This document shows positions 27,001 to 42,000 of a stretch of 64,000 bases of DNA, in pieces. The stretch comes from Nectonema munidae (lineage: Eukaryota > Nematomorpha > Nectonematoida > Nectonematidae). The stretch lies in contig JAUIRK010001041.1 of NCBI GenBank assembly GCA_030549495.1, positions 682,001-746,000 of the forward strand. The letters run 5' to 3'. A model generated the notes under the pieces. That model did no database searches. It had not been told where the DNA came from and saw only the letters and a program-made list of their open reading frames with translations. The translations under genes were made by a program, and so were the position numbers. How positions within the stretch are numbered: the stretch's first letter is position 1; each line of letters starts with the position of its first letter.

Positions 27001-30000
27001 AAATTTCTTCCACCTAACACGACTCCGATATTACAGCCGATTGACCAACAGGTGATTTCAAATTTTAAGAAATTATACACTAAAGGCCTGTTTCGTAAGT
27101 GTTTTGAAATTACGAATGACACTGAATTAACTTTGAAAGAGTTTTGGAAAAACCATTTCCATGTCTTGAATGCTATCAATCTCATTGACAGTGCATGGAA
27201 ACAAGTAAGCTACAGGACAATGAATTCTGCTTGGAAGAAACTATGGCCAGAATGTGTAATAGAACAAGACTTTGATGGACCTAGCCAAAAATTGTTGACG
27301 ATTCTATCATCGGTGATATTGTGACTATAGGGCAAAGTATGGGATTGGAGGTAAACGCAGATGATGTTGAAGAGCTTGTGGAAGACCATAGTATCGAGCT
27401 AACTACAGAAGAACTCAAACATCTTCAAAATGAACAGAAAACAACGGCTGATGAAATTGAAGAAAAAGAAGAGGATAAAGAAAATGCCTCAAGTGCTCTA
27501 ATGAAAGAAATGATTTCAAAATGGATTGATCTGCAAAACTTTGTTGAGAAATACCACCCAGACACAGTGATTACAAATAGAATGGTGAACATGTTCAATG
27601 ACAATGTGATGGCTCATTTCAGAAAAATATTAAAGTGCCGACAAAAACAGCAAACACTGGAAAAGTTTTTAGTGAAAAGAACAGACTCCCCAAAGCAGAT
27701 TTCACGTGAGCCAAAAAGACAGAGAACAGTGACAGAAGAAGATGAAGAACGTGATTTCCCAGAAGTTACTATGGAAGAGGGCTCCACTTAACTTGCTCCG
27801 TTATCAATACCATGTATCGCGTGAATAAACATTTTTTCTTTATTTTTTCATTTTAGTAATACGTATATACATATACTTTACACTTCATTTGGTGCTTGAG
27901 AACGGATTATTTGCTTTTACATTATTTCTTATAGGAATAAATGATTCGGTGCTCGACCAAATCGGTTTTCGAACACTTTGTAGGAACGAATTATGTTCGA
28001 AAACCGAGGTACCACTGTATAAAAAAGGGGTAAAAAAATGAAGGTTTGACGTTAACTTATTTTTATTCTATCGCTAGTTTAACTAACACAGATGCATGAT
28101 AATTAATTTTTTTCTTATTTTAAAAAAAGCAATCGCTTAGTCAAAAAACTTTTTTAAATCAAAAATGAGAAATCGTTCCTAGTGAAAACATGTTCTACAG
28201 CTACCATTGAAACTGTCAGATGCCGTTTATTATCAGTTGAATACTACTAATCCAGAAAGATACAAAAAAGTACTGCATACCAATATACACATATGTTTAG
28301 TCGTCTAAATCGAAATAAAACAAAAATACAGCGTCAAAATTGGAGAAAATCACTATATGAATAATGAAGGACATGCGAAGTGTGTGCATAGTAGTGTCAA
28401 ATTAGAATCAAAATGAGTTACATATAAATGAATGTAGTGAAAATTTGACAAGAAACTCCCAGAAAGGTCAAAATTAAAAAATATCAGCATATGGACTGGT
28501 GGTAGGAGTAAAAGATCTCATTTTGAACCAGTTGGTCTGCGTTTGAATGAAGATTTTGGACATCCCTATCATCTATCTAGATATCAAAGAATATTCTTCC
28601 TTTGGAAGCGATACCGAATACTCAAAAATATAGATATAGATAAAATGGCGCTGAGTCTTCATAAATAAAAGTTGTAAAGAAAATAAATTGAAAACGTTGA
28701 ATAAATCTTTTATTTAACTCCACGCTTTCATTTTACGTCATATATATCTGAAGAAGGTCATAGTGACCAAAATATTATTGCTAGTATTTTGTTAAATAAA
28801 AGATTTATTCAACGTTTTCAATATAGATATAGATTTGATGCTGAAGGTGACGACCCATTAAATTACTGCATAAAGTAAACAGAGAAAGAAAGTCTAATTC
28901 TTTCTGTTTACTAAAAAAATATATCTAGTAGTTCAAGTTTAGATTTTCTGAGCCGTAACAATTGTGCCAACTTATCTAAAAGATTCTAAGGTGTTTCAAT
29001 GAGTACTGAATTAAAAGCATCCTTTCCTGTTTAATATATCAGATTTTTAAGTTGTCATCGGTATAGCCATAATACAATATTAGATTTAGTTATGGGAATC
29101 ATAACGTCAAAAAAATAAACACTGGTATAAATAACTAACTTCATTTCATGTATATATAAAAGAAATAAAAGCAAGTATACTTGAGAGACTGTGAATCCTT
29201 GAAAGAGGAAAATAAAAGGCTGTCATTGACATATACGTCAAGAAATGGGCGACAACCAGTCCTGTGAAAAATAAAATAGTAGTCAAATGTTTCATTAAAC
29301 TTTTTTAGGACAAATTAACCCTTTCGTGACCAGAAAAATAAGACGATATTTATTAAAAAGCAGAAGATTCATATACAAAACTATATGAAAAAGCAGACGA
29401 AGGGAAAATTGTTTATGTATCATATATGATACACTGGTCACGAAAGGAACAATACATGAATACTTTTACCTTTTGCTACTTTTCACACTTTAATATTATG
29501 AAACCAAAAATTAGAGTCAGCAAACTTTAAACGTTAAAATTTATATCCCCTATATGGCAGTATTTTTCAAAAAAAAGGGTAAGCCACAGTGAGAATTGGT
29601 ATTTTTGGGGGAAACTACATAGTTTTCTATGCAAACCCCAGAATTCTTTTTTTTCTTTTACCATATTTTTTGGATTATGAGTAGATATTTTTTCAAAAAG
29701 TTTCTAGCATCAAGTTATCATCCACTTGGACTTATGTAAGGATATTTCAAAGTAACCTAACAAAACTCATTAATGACCGAATAACTTCTTGTTTCTTAAA
29801 AAATTTTTTTTCGGAACTTATACTTTGAAAAATACTTTAGTACACTGGCTCCCAAACTTCATATGTCTTATTTAAAAAAAACTACACGACCCTCTTTAGT
29901 TAAAAAAACAAAACGTTCTTTTTTACCTGAAGAACAAATCATAATCATTTTCATGTCCAGATTAAAGAATATTAATTATATTTTTTAAGTTTATTACTTT

Positions 30001-33000
30001 TGCACTCTTATCAATACCATATAATATTTTGGGAAATCGTTGCTTTTATTTGTCTGTAAGATAAATGTTCCCTATCTCTAAGTTTTAAAGAAGTCAATGC
30101 AAATCACTTTGAACTTCCAATGGATTTCGTTGCTTCATTTTAATCGTAAGAAGAGTTTGAAATTGTGTTTCTAAAAGATATGTGGTTGAAAAAGGAATTA
30201 AACAAACATATATTTAAAAACTTTTAAACTATATTATTCAAAATAATAGAAAACTAAAAACCTCAATATGTTTTTATTCTTAATTAATACTCTCAAAAAA
30301 TATCTATTTATTTAATTTAAGACGTTTTCCTTTGATTTAGCATATCTATAAGAATTTAATGAAGTCAGAATTCTAATCATAATTAAAATTTTCTAAACAT
30401 AAATTTCAGCTGGAAATCACTTAGGAAGTTCAATTTTAGTGATTTGTGAGTCAAAAAAGTTCGCATAGTGTTTTTTTCGTGAGCAATCATATATTTTGTA
30501 TATAATTTTATGAAAAAAAGTTTCAGATCAATATATTCACGAGATTTCGCGAAAATAAAAATATTGCAAAAATTTCATGAGTTATAGTATACAAAATTTT
30601 GTTGAAAGAAAAGCGCATGATTAAGCCTTGAAAATTATGGTCCCCAAGGGGCTAAACTAAAAATTGAAGAATGGGTGATGATAACACCATTTTTTGCAAT
30701 ATGAAATCTCTAGAAGAAAAATTTCAGGGAATTTTATTAAGCTTAAAAACAATAAAAAATTTTAGTTAAGTTTTTAAAAAACGTTAATGATTTTTGGGTG
30801 TTTATAGGGGGCGATTTTTAAAAAAAATATTTTTTTTACAATTTGTGCGTGATTTATAGAAAAAGGTTGACAAACACCGCTAGTGTATAATGCGACCAAA
30901 ATTTAGGAAAACAATTTTAGCCTAAAAGTTTGGAAGCTTAGCAAGTAAATAAGGCACTTTATATTAAAAAAGAAGTTAAAAAGACAGCATGTATGCGTAT
31001 TGTTTCTTTTTTTTTTGGGTGAAACGATCAATTAGCTCGAATAAGATATATTAAAACATGGAAAATAAAATAAAGGCACTTGTATAATTTACCCCACGTT
31101 TAAAATAGATAGCCTCTGTCTAATTTTTTTTGATAGTATTAATTATTTAAGAAGTTTATTTGAATAGTAGTTAGTTTGTTATATTGCTGTTTAGTTAACA
31201 GGTATCGACCACAGTGGACGTATGTCGATTTTACAAAAATGAAATCGTCTGCGTTTTAATGCATTTTAATACAAATCTTCTGCTTTACATGAGATATCGT
31301 CTGATTATTCTGTTGGTTAAAATTGAATTCACTGAACGACGATGAAAAAAATACGGCAACCAGATTAGCATTTTCCGATGCGAAATGTTGTGTAGAATAC
31401 GAAAATCATAATGCGTTTTTTCGTATACTCTCCAGTTCTACGTAAATGGCTGATTTGCAAAATACTACACTTAGATGAAAAATTCTATTTCTACACATGA
31501 AATTACTATTTTTTGTCATATTTTCTTTGATTTTTTTTCATAAAATAACTTTTTTCTAACTTTTTTTTAGAATTTTGAAACATTTTTTATAATATACTGA
31601 GAATAATGCCAAGGAATTGTAAAAATTCAGCTGATAAATTTTGTTTTATTTGCGGGAAGCTAACTCTCAATAAATACAAGAGGAGAATCACTCAGAGAGT
31701 TAAAAGGCTTTATAAAAGTTATTTTGGGTGTGAAGTCGGAGACCAGGATAAAAACTGGGCTCCTCACATCTTTCTGCGTTAAATGCTCGAGTGCTCTATC
31801 CTCATGGGTTTGTGGTAAAGGAGAAGGTTTAGGCTTTGGCGTAGCGATGATATGGCGTGAACCCAAGGATCATTCATCAGATTGTTACTTTTGCATCACT
31901 AATATTGATGGTTAGTTTTTATGTTTTTCTAGTTTATGTTGCTTTTATTTAAAACAGAATATTTTTTTTTATATAGGTTGCAATAAAAAAGGAAAGAAAG
32001 GATTAGTGTTTGGATTCAGCCATTAGACCGGTACCCCATTCTGAACATATACCAGTACCTAATCCACCACTAACGTTCTCTTTTGAAAGCGATGACTCAA
32101 TTGATGATTCCGAAACACAAGATATAACCTTCTCAACCCCAGCTTGTTCCGAAAAAAACCTTTATTTGTCAATCTTGTTCGGGATCTTAAACTTACCGAA
32201 GAGTCTAGTCAGCTTCTCGCTTCTAGACTTCAAGAATGGAATTTAGTTGAAAGTGATGTTCGCGTGACGGCATTCAAAAAGCGCTCTGAAGGCTTGGAGA
32301 AGTTTTTTTCTTTAGAGAACAATTTAACATTTTGTAACAACATTGCGGGCTATTCAACGCTCTTGAAATAAAGTATGAGGCCACAAAATGGAGGTTGTTC
32401 ATCGATGGCTCTCTTTATAGTATAAAGGCAGTTTTGTTACACAGGAAACAAACTGCCTTCATTTCGTATAGCAGATTCTATAATTTTAAGAGAGACTTAC
32501 GAAAATTTGGCTTTCATTTTGAAAAGAAATCAATTGTTCATTTGCGCTGATCTAAAAGTAGTTGCAATTTTGAATGGCTTTCAAACAGGTTATACATTCA
32601 TGTGCTTTCTGTGCAAATGGGATAGCTGAGCCAGAGCAGAACATTATGTTCATACAGAATGGCCACCGAAGGGTTGCATTATCCCGAGATCTTACAATGT
32701 TATAAATCAACCGCTAGTTAAAAAAGAAAATGTTATTTTACCACCTTTGCATATAAAGCTAGGGCTGATGAAGCAATTATCAAAGGCCCTTGATCATGAA
32801 AAGCCCTGTTTTTTGTACCTGAAAAAACTTTTCCCAAAAATAAGTGATGCGAAAATCAAAGAAGGCATATTTGTAGGCCCTCAAATACGCAAACTATTTT
32901 TTGATCAACATTTTCAATTACAAATGGATGAAAAAGAGCTGAATGCCTGGGTTTCGTTCAAAAATATTTGCAATGGCCTTTTAGGAAAACATCAAGAATC

Positions 33001-36000
33001 TCAAAGGGAAATCTTGGTTGAAAGCTTAATTGATTCCTACCACAAACTAAGATGTAAAATGTCCTTGAAATTACATTTCTTGCATTCGCACCTATCCTTT
33101 TCCCGAAAAACGCAGCATATGTGAGTGATGAACACGGAGAAAGGTTCCATCAGCAAATTTGTATGATGGAAACTAAATACAAAAGAAAATGGAGCAGAGT
33201 TATGTTAGCTGATTTCGGTTGGAACCTAAAAAGAGAGCTCCCAGAAACTTCATATAAAAGAAAAAAAATAGCAGGGCTTAAAAAACTTACCATTTTATCT
33301 TGTTTTCCATGAATGAATCAATTTTTACTTCCCTAGTTTTTTAACTTTTGAATAAAATAACAGTACATATGATATTTTTCAAATTCAAGTTTACAAAAAA
33401 TTGTGACGTCATGGAAAGTTTTTGTTTTTATTTTCGTGATCAGCACATCAAAATTGACTAAAAAATGTCATAGCGGTTTATGTATATTTTCAAAAGTTTA
33501 AAATTGTCGGACAGTGTTATGTTTTCCAATAAACTAACTTAATTTTTTTATATGTCCGCAGATGCGGATGTCAGAATCAATTTTTTTGGCGGATGAGGAT
33601 ATCAAAATTGTAAAATTTTGTCTTTTTGTTCTAACACACACAATTATTCTAAACAAATCCAAGCTTTTTACTTCTGAAAAATTTAGAGAGAATATGTCAA
33701 TGTATATGTGTTATCATAAAGATGTACTTAGTATAAAAATTTTGGATAAAGTAAAATAGAATAATTCCGAAAATAACTTATCGGTATATAAAAAAAGGAA
33801 AATGTTTGAAAATTGCGGATGAGGATGTTGAAATTTAAATGATCCGCGGATGACGTTAAGAGGATGTAAAAAGATATCCAAGACATCTCTAATATAAAGA
33901 CAAATTGTGAAAAAATTAAGCACAACGCATTTACGTTAAAAGTGTGGCAACGGAGAAACTATATACAAGTTTTAATGTACGCAATCCCCTTTTTAGAGCG
34001 ATGCAAATTACCTTATAAAATGCGAATGTAGCGAAGATGCCCATGCTTAGACAATTTTTCAACGCTTAATTTTAGAATTTGTTCATTTGCGAAACTTTTG
34101 AATTAATATTTTATGATAAAAATGTTAATTAAACATCATACAAAAAATTAAAGCGCTATTTGTTGAAATTTAAAATTTATAAATTATGATGTAAAACATA
34201 TTTTTTTTATCCCGGGTTTATTTCTACTTTATTTCTTCCGAGAGAGGAAATTAGTCCACCACAACTAAAAAATCGTACACTTTCAATAGATGAAGGAGGG
34301 TAGGATAAATATTTTTGAGGTAACAAATTAAAATATTTGCATTATGTTTTTGGTTCTTCCATCATTCAAATGGAAACCATTAGAAAAAGGTTAGCCATGA
34401 AATACAAATGTTCTTATACACCCTTGACAGCACTAATATTTTTAATTCGTTTACACCGGCTCAGTTCAAAAGATTGCTAATCTTCGGGAAATTATTTTTA
34501 GATTTTTAGGAAATTTTAGATTCAATAGATTTATCCCTACACCTGTACGCATAATACACTCATTTCTAAGGTTGGATTTAAAAAAGAAAGAAATAAAGTT
34601 AGACATCGCCTTTATTATCAAACTAGAAAAGCTGAAATTTGGTGAATCAGCGAAAAGAGTAAATAATATAATCATTGATAAGAGGGGAAAATTTACCTAG
34701 ATTTGTTGAACATAGGCACAGTGTGTAGAATAATGGAGTCTATTCTCATGGAATAGGAATGAGGAATATGAACATCACCTTGGATAAGCGTTTGTTCTAG
34801 CCACTTTTGTGAGCCTTTCATTAACAAATGCATGTACTCAACATATCTAAAAAAATATTTGTTGCAAACTATTCTATAGTGTAAAAAACTCATTTTACAT
34901 TCAAAACAGGATGTATACTAATGGAGGGATATGCATCGCCTAAATTCTAATTTGTCTTTTTTAATGTCATTTTTCGCCATTACATGCTAGCAATCTCGTC
35001 TGACTTTTCGCAGTATTTAACGCATCAGTCTAATGCATCTTTTTGTCATTTTTATAATTGTTATAGTAAATCAAACACAATTGAAAATTTCTAAGAAAGT
35101 TGTAAAAATTTTAACTGCAAAATCTTACGCGTTTATTAAATTTTTTTTACACATTAAAAAAAATTATAATTTCGATAATGGTGATTTAGATGAAAATAAA
35201 AACGACAACAAAATCCCGCATTAGACAAAAAGATATGAAACAGAATTAAACAACGAGTTAAATAATTCCAAAAATTCGAAGTAGTATGCTATCATGCAAT
35301 AGTTGAAAGAGAATTTGAAAAAGATAATTTAGAACTAAAAATGGTATATATTTACTTAGGATAAATAGTTGCTTTATTTATGGATAATTTAGACATTTCA
35401 CTACTGTTAATGTATTTCTACATGGTATATCAGTGACGGGTTTAGAGAAGGAAGATGGGTGATCATACCATCCCAACCAAATTTTGACTAAATTAGTGTA
35501 TGTTTCAAAAGAGTTGTACTTCATAAACTTGAGATATGAGTTAATATTCTTGTGAATTGCAAGAAATACTATAAAAAAGGATTCCCTCTTATTGCGCTAC
35601 CTATGCCATAATAATAATAATATTAACTTCATAATTGGAATAATAAGCTGAATAATCGTGAAAGTCGACGAACACATTTTCGAAGTTGAAAAACTTACTA
35701 TTGTCACAGATTCCTCTTTTATTGAACACGTTTCATAATTTTAAAATAAAATATTTTTAAACTGATTTATAAGACAGCTTGAAAGCTGAAATATTTTGAA
35801 AAATTATATAGACAAGATTTAATTTTAATTAATTTAAGAAATGTTTTTTTATATAAAATATAATCTATAAAAAGTTTACATAAATTTACAAATTTATTGA
35901 ATCACTAATAGTAAGTCATAGCATTTTTCGACTTAAGGACTTGAATGTTAGTATCTTGTTTGGCATATTAAGTAAAAATGATAATATTCAAAAGGGAGAA

Positions 36001-39000
36001 GTATCTTTGTAAAAATAATGATATAAAAAAAATTATAATATTATGCTTCAAAATAATTGAAGGCATTAAAAAATAAGTTTATTTCATTTTAAATAAAAAA
36101 AATCCTTTTATATTTGTTAAAAATTCACTATAGTTTTAATATGAATATATCTAATCTTAACTATTGGTATATCTCGCAAAACGATGACGAGATTTCATTA
36201 TATCGCAAATTTGAAAAGTATTTAGATCTTGTTTGAGATCAATCCTAGTGAAGAAGTGTTCTTGATTGATTTTTAACAATCATAGAGCTTAAACAGTGAT
36301 TTTTAAAACATTACGTTTTATCCGGTATTCTAGCAGAAATAAAGATACCCCGAAACATGGGTTCTTAACCCTTATTCATTCATGGATTCCTTTAGGAAGT
36401 TGATGAAAGGTATGGACTCACTATAAGGAAATTTTCACATAAAGTTATAGAAACAACTTTGCAGCATGCATATAATATTTTTACTTTATTTTATTGACAT
36501 GAATTATTTGATCTCAAATGACGTAAAATACAGGTGGCAAAGCAAATTTTACCTAACTTTAAGGAGGAAAATCAGCTTGCTATTCATTAAAAATTGAAAA
36601 GATAGCTTTTTGTTTCGTTATTTTTACACCTACAAAATGGTTGACTATTTTCACTCATTTGTTTTTTTACAAAAATTAAAAATTGTTCACGGACCGCGTG
36701 ACACGAAGCAACGGACCCCTTATGGGTCCAAAGCGCCCAGATTAAGAACCACTGCCCTAAGTGGTTAAAAATTTACAAAAAGGGACAAAATATTTGTTTG
36801 TTTTATTGCATAATCCTATAATTTAAAATTGAACATAATCAATAAAATATGAAAGCCAAATTTTGAAGAAATAACAATTAACAGGAAATTTCTTTGTAAT
36901 AAAATGTATAGTTTACAGTAACGTTATTTAGGCGAATAGGTTATTAGACAGGCATCTAATTGAATAGGTAATCGTCATGAGAGAAGGAAGAAATCTAAGA
37001 GAAGCATTATTCAATTGTATCAAGATGCAGCCTAATGAGGTAGGTGTACAAGTGCGTGCTTTTATATACAAATAGTTTCAATAATAATGGATGGATATAG
37101 GCTAAGAAGTAATAGGCATCAATAAATGATGAATAGACGTTATGGTTAAAAAGGAGAATATGTTAATTATGCTGAAGTACAATTAGTGAGTCCTACGGGA
37201 AACTCATATATAACATACCCATGAACCAATCAATAACCAGTCAAATACAATATCCTGTCATTTCGATTTTTTGTCTTGGACCATAAAATTTAGCGTTACA
37301 TAGGGTAATGTAAAAAAAAATAGGAAAAAAAATAAATCAATGTATTCAAAAACTATAGCCAAGCGTACCTGTTTTGGGATGCAGTTAAACAGGGAGTGTA
37401 TTGCTTGTCACTAAAGAATTTTATCGCACAGAGAGAGGAGCTGAATAGCTGGCAGTAGGAAAAAAATGATGCAACAGCAACAGCTAAAACATCTCGTGAG
37501 TCCTTCTAAAACATTAATTTGTTTAAGACTTAAACTAGAAAAATAATACTTGGGAACTGTTAAAATATATAACCTATAATGGTATTTTAGTTATAACGGC
37601 TAATATGAATGTTATGAGAAACTTTACTTTAAAATTTACGAATGCGCAAGAACATTGTTTGTTAATCGGTTCTTATTATTGAAAAAAATAACAAAAGAAT
37701 CATGTTCAATACTGCATTACATGTAGATATTTTATCAAATATTGTTACTTTGATATGACAAAAATTGTATATCTCAAAGCTATTCGTTAAAAACGAGACA
37801 AATATAGTACTAAAGTTAGTTTAATTCAAAATTAGTCTATACATATATTATAAAAGAAGTTGGTTAAAACAATTTAAAAGACTGTTAATAAACAAAATAA
37901 ATGCCATATATCTATAGTAAGGTGTCTAGCGGAAAATTTTGGGGAAAAAACTATGTTCTGATGCTTGAGTAAGAAAATAACTGAAAATTGGCATTATATT
38001 ACAAATTAAAGAATTGACAATTAATTTGCCATTAACAACATCACGCACATGAACAGAAACAATAAATGGTACGATGCCACGAATGGTTGATAGAGTTTAG
38101 GTTTCAAATCTAGATCAGAATCAAAAAAACTGAAGTCAGGAGGCGGATTGGGAGGATGTACTTACAAAAATATGACACCTACTCCAAATATTTAGAAATT
38201 TATTAGGATATTTATACCAAACTTACTTTTTGGATTCTACTAAAGAAGGACCACTTTTTATATGCTTACATAATTAAAATTTTCATTATTTATGAAATGC
38301 TTAAAAAATTCGAATTTGACTCATGTTCCTTTAACCCATTTAAGACCAAGCAAAGCAGACGATATCTAAAAAAACGCAGACGATTTATATTCAAAGTCAT
38401 TGAAAAAAGCAGACGAAGATGAAATTACTTATGTTCCAAAATAGGAACATTGGTCGTAAATAGGTTAAAATCAGCCCTGTTAACCCTTTCATTACCAGAA
38501 AAAGCAGAAGATTCATATACAAAACTATTTGAAAAAACAGAAGGTAAACTTGTTTATGTATCATATATGATACACTGGTTACGAAAGGGTTAAATTGCTT
38601 GGAATTATGAAACCGTTAACAAATAATGAGAAATGCGCTTATTAAGGTGAGAGAAGTAAAGTAAGGTAACGCAGATTATTCACCAAGATGCGTAAATGTA
38701 AATTTATGTAAGCTACATGACACATAAACATTTCGTTTGCAATAGGCCTTCAAGCCTGAAAACTATTCGTTTGGACTCTTCAAAGAGTTTTTATATAACT
38801 TAAAGCAGATTACTTTTATTTTAGTTATCGTAGACACTGATGCTACATTAGGCCTATAAGGATTAAAGAAACAGAATGATCATGAACGAAAAATTTCCTG
38901 GGTTATCTTCAATCTTACTTAAGAAGATTGACTTTTAATGGAAAAAGTAAGATCTTTTATAAATTAGGAGATTTGGAATTATAATTAAAAGGATTAGAAG

Positions 39001-42000
39001 AAAATGAAACTTAAGTTAGTTTAAATATATTGGATGATAGGATTAAACAGTGTAACAGGATAACATATTACTCTGCTTAAACAGAAAATTATTTATTAAT
39101 GCTTCGTATACAATAATTTCCTTACTGATGCATGTAAGACACATATATGCTTTGTATTTTCTTTAAGCCATAAATGCATATGATAGCACAGGGCAAATAG
39201 ACAATCTAAATTGGGAGCGTTCTTTTCTTTAAATTCACACTCCCACACCTGGAAAAAATAAAGAAATTATTCATATCAAAGGGAAATATAAAAAATTCTG
39301 GAACTATTTTTAACTTGGATTCTTTCCATGGACGCGTGAGTAAGGTTGGTTAGATACTGGGTTTTGATAACTCAACGTCTTGGGTTCGATCCGAAATCAA
39401 GCCTTCTTTCCTCATAGTTCGATACAAGCTGCACAATTATGCTTTCTCGATGAAAAGACCGCACGATTTCTTTTCAATATTTATGTTAATGATATTTTTC
39501 AATTTGATTATAACGAATTTCAAATTCTAATTTCTTATTTTTAAAACTGACGTAATTGATTGAAACAACGACGGATCGAAAATCTCTGTAAAACAAAAAT
39601 TCGGTATAGCGTATCTTAATTTTATCCCTCACTATTATTGTAGCATTATGCGCTTCAGTGTGTCAATAATTTCATCTTTTAAGTCCTTAAAACTATTTTT
39701 TATATAACTTGTATAAAAATGACATCAACTGACCAAGTAGGACAAGTGCCAAATTTGGCAAACTACAGGAACAAAAATTGTCCAATGGTCAACTTCCTTT
39801 ACGCAACGTTGAATACTCTAATACTTCATTAAAATACTACTATAACTAAAGATCAACTAGAAATTGATTTTTTTCCAAGCTCATTGTCTCTTATAAAAAA
39901 GTAACACAACTTTAAAGAATTGTCGCCCTTATTAAATAAAATGGAAGGCATAATATGTTTATATGCAAACTATATTTTAGAAAAGATTGATATTTTATAG
40001 CGTTATCTTTAATAAATATCAAATAGCATACTAGGATAAGACTGGGCAAAAAATAGCAATTGTCTTTCAAGATTATATCAAATGAAATTCACAGGAAAAT
40101 CTAGGCATTTGGTAGTCATAAGTAATTGGTTTCAGTGAATGAAATTATCAGGGCTTGCTTCACGTCTTCATCCTTTAGAGGTTTAAGTAGATAATGACTA
40201 AAAATTACGAAGGGTTGCCTCCCGTGTCCAACCTCTTGAGGTTTTGGAAGATTACTGCTCTTAAATTTGGTCTACACATCATGTGTCTATGGTAGCAGAT
40301 TTAGACGGTGCACCCGCAATTTTTGAGTATATCAATGTTTACTATTTTTTGTTTTGTTGCGGTCCTCTAGTGCGAAGTTGGTTCTTAATTTGGACCTTTG
40401 TCATAAAAGGTTGAGAACCACTGCTAAATAGGGATGAGAATATGAAGTTGAATGAGAATTTGTAGTGATACAGACTCCTGATATGAAAAACTGTGACTCT
40501 TCTTTTCCCCTTAAATAAATCAGTAAACAAAAAGTAAAAATCAGCAAACTTTTTTTAAAATGTCATTTTATTTGCCATTAAACTGTCAAATAGTATTCTA
40601 AAAAGTTTCATTGGTTAAACTTCACCATTTTCTCATTATTACTTTAATTATGACAGTTTTACAAATTCTATTCGTGATATATAACTTTGTATTTTTTATA
40701 ATAATGAAATAATATAATTTTCATCATAATGTGTGTGCCCAATGGCACAACCAGAAGAGGAGGAGGATTATAACTACTTAAGTGACTATTTAAGATTTAT
40801 AAACATATTTATTTTCAGAGTTGAATTAAGGTCTTTTATTAATAGCAAAAAATCTTTTAGTTTTTGTTCCCTCCTTCAAAAATTTCTGATTGAGTCCTTG
40901 GATATGCCAGAATGTTGATTCACATAAGTATATAAGGAAGAAAAAAGTGATGTTTTTAAAGATTTTAAAAGATGTGATTACTTTCCAGACAAAAAAGCAA
41001 GCTCAAAAGAACTTTTTTTATTTGTAGTATTTTAACTAAATTTTGGAAAGTGCAGAAACTGGAAAGCAAAAAATGAGATGATATCATTTGCGAACGCTCA
41101 CACAATTCAAGTAAAATATATTCTAGAAAGTTATTCTCTTTGAGGCCAAAATCTTAAACCGAAGGGCCCACTTTTGCCTTTGTGAACTATTTTGGACGCC
41201 CCTCTTCAATACCAGCAGATATAACGAAAACCGGCCCAATTTTCAAAGATAAGGCCTATCATCAATTTTAATTAAGAAGATGAAAAGTAATTACTCGACC
41301 AAAAAAAATGTCTTTAGAGTACTTTTGAGAAATGAGAAGATTATATATGACGTAAAAAGAGCGGTGTGTTTGATCCAGTTGTGTTCGCATATTAAGCAAG
41401 AAATCGTTCAGCATTGCAGAATTATTCACTTCTTCAGAAACCACTATAACTATTAAAAACACATGTTAAGGGTTTTTTCATCAATTGAGGAAAGAAAATA
41501 GTAATCATCTTATTTATTATGTATATTAACCCTATCGTGACCAGGGTATCATATATGATACATAAACAATTTTACCTTCGTCTGCTTTTTCAAATAGTTT
41601 TGTATATGAATCTTCTGCTTTTTAATAAATATCGTCTGATTTTTCTGGTCACGAAAGGGTTAACGAGGGATTTGTGGAAGTTTGCAGAGGTGAAATTGCC
41701 GAATAAATTGTTTTTCGTTTAATCTTAATAAAATTTTATTTGAAATTATACACATTTTTAAATAACTAATTAAAAAGAGAATATTTTTGGAAAAGCATGC
41801 TACATATAAGCTTTAAAAATATTTTTCCGACAAAATTAGAATTGGCAAATTGGAATTCCTTCAAGTCTGAATCAACAAGGTGGACTCGGTAAATAAGGAA
41901 TTAGAAAACTAAGAATCGGGATATTTCAAATTTGTAAACAGAGATTCTTCCATAAAATTATGCATACACAATTAAATTTTAGAAACTATTAGAAAAATAA

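Noticed and set aside
35431-35470. Possible transposon end CAGTGACGGGTTTAGAGAAG
   Set aside because: No partner terminus or target duplication could be found.
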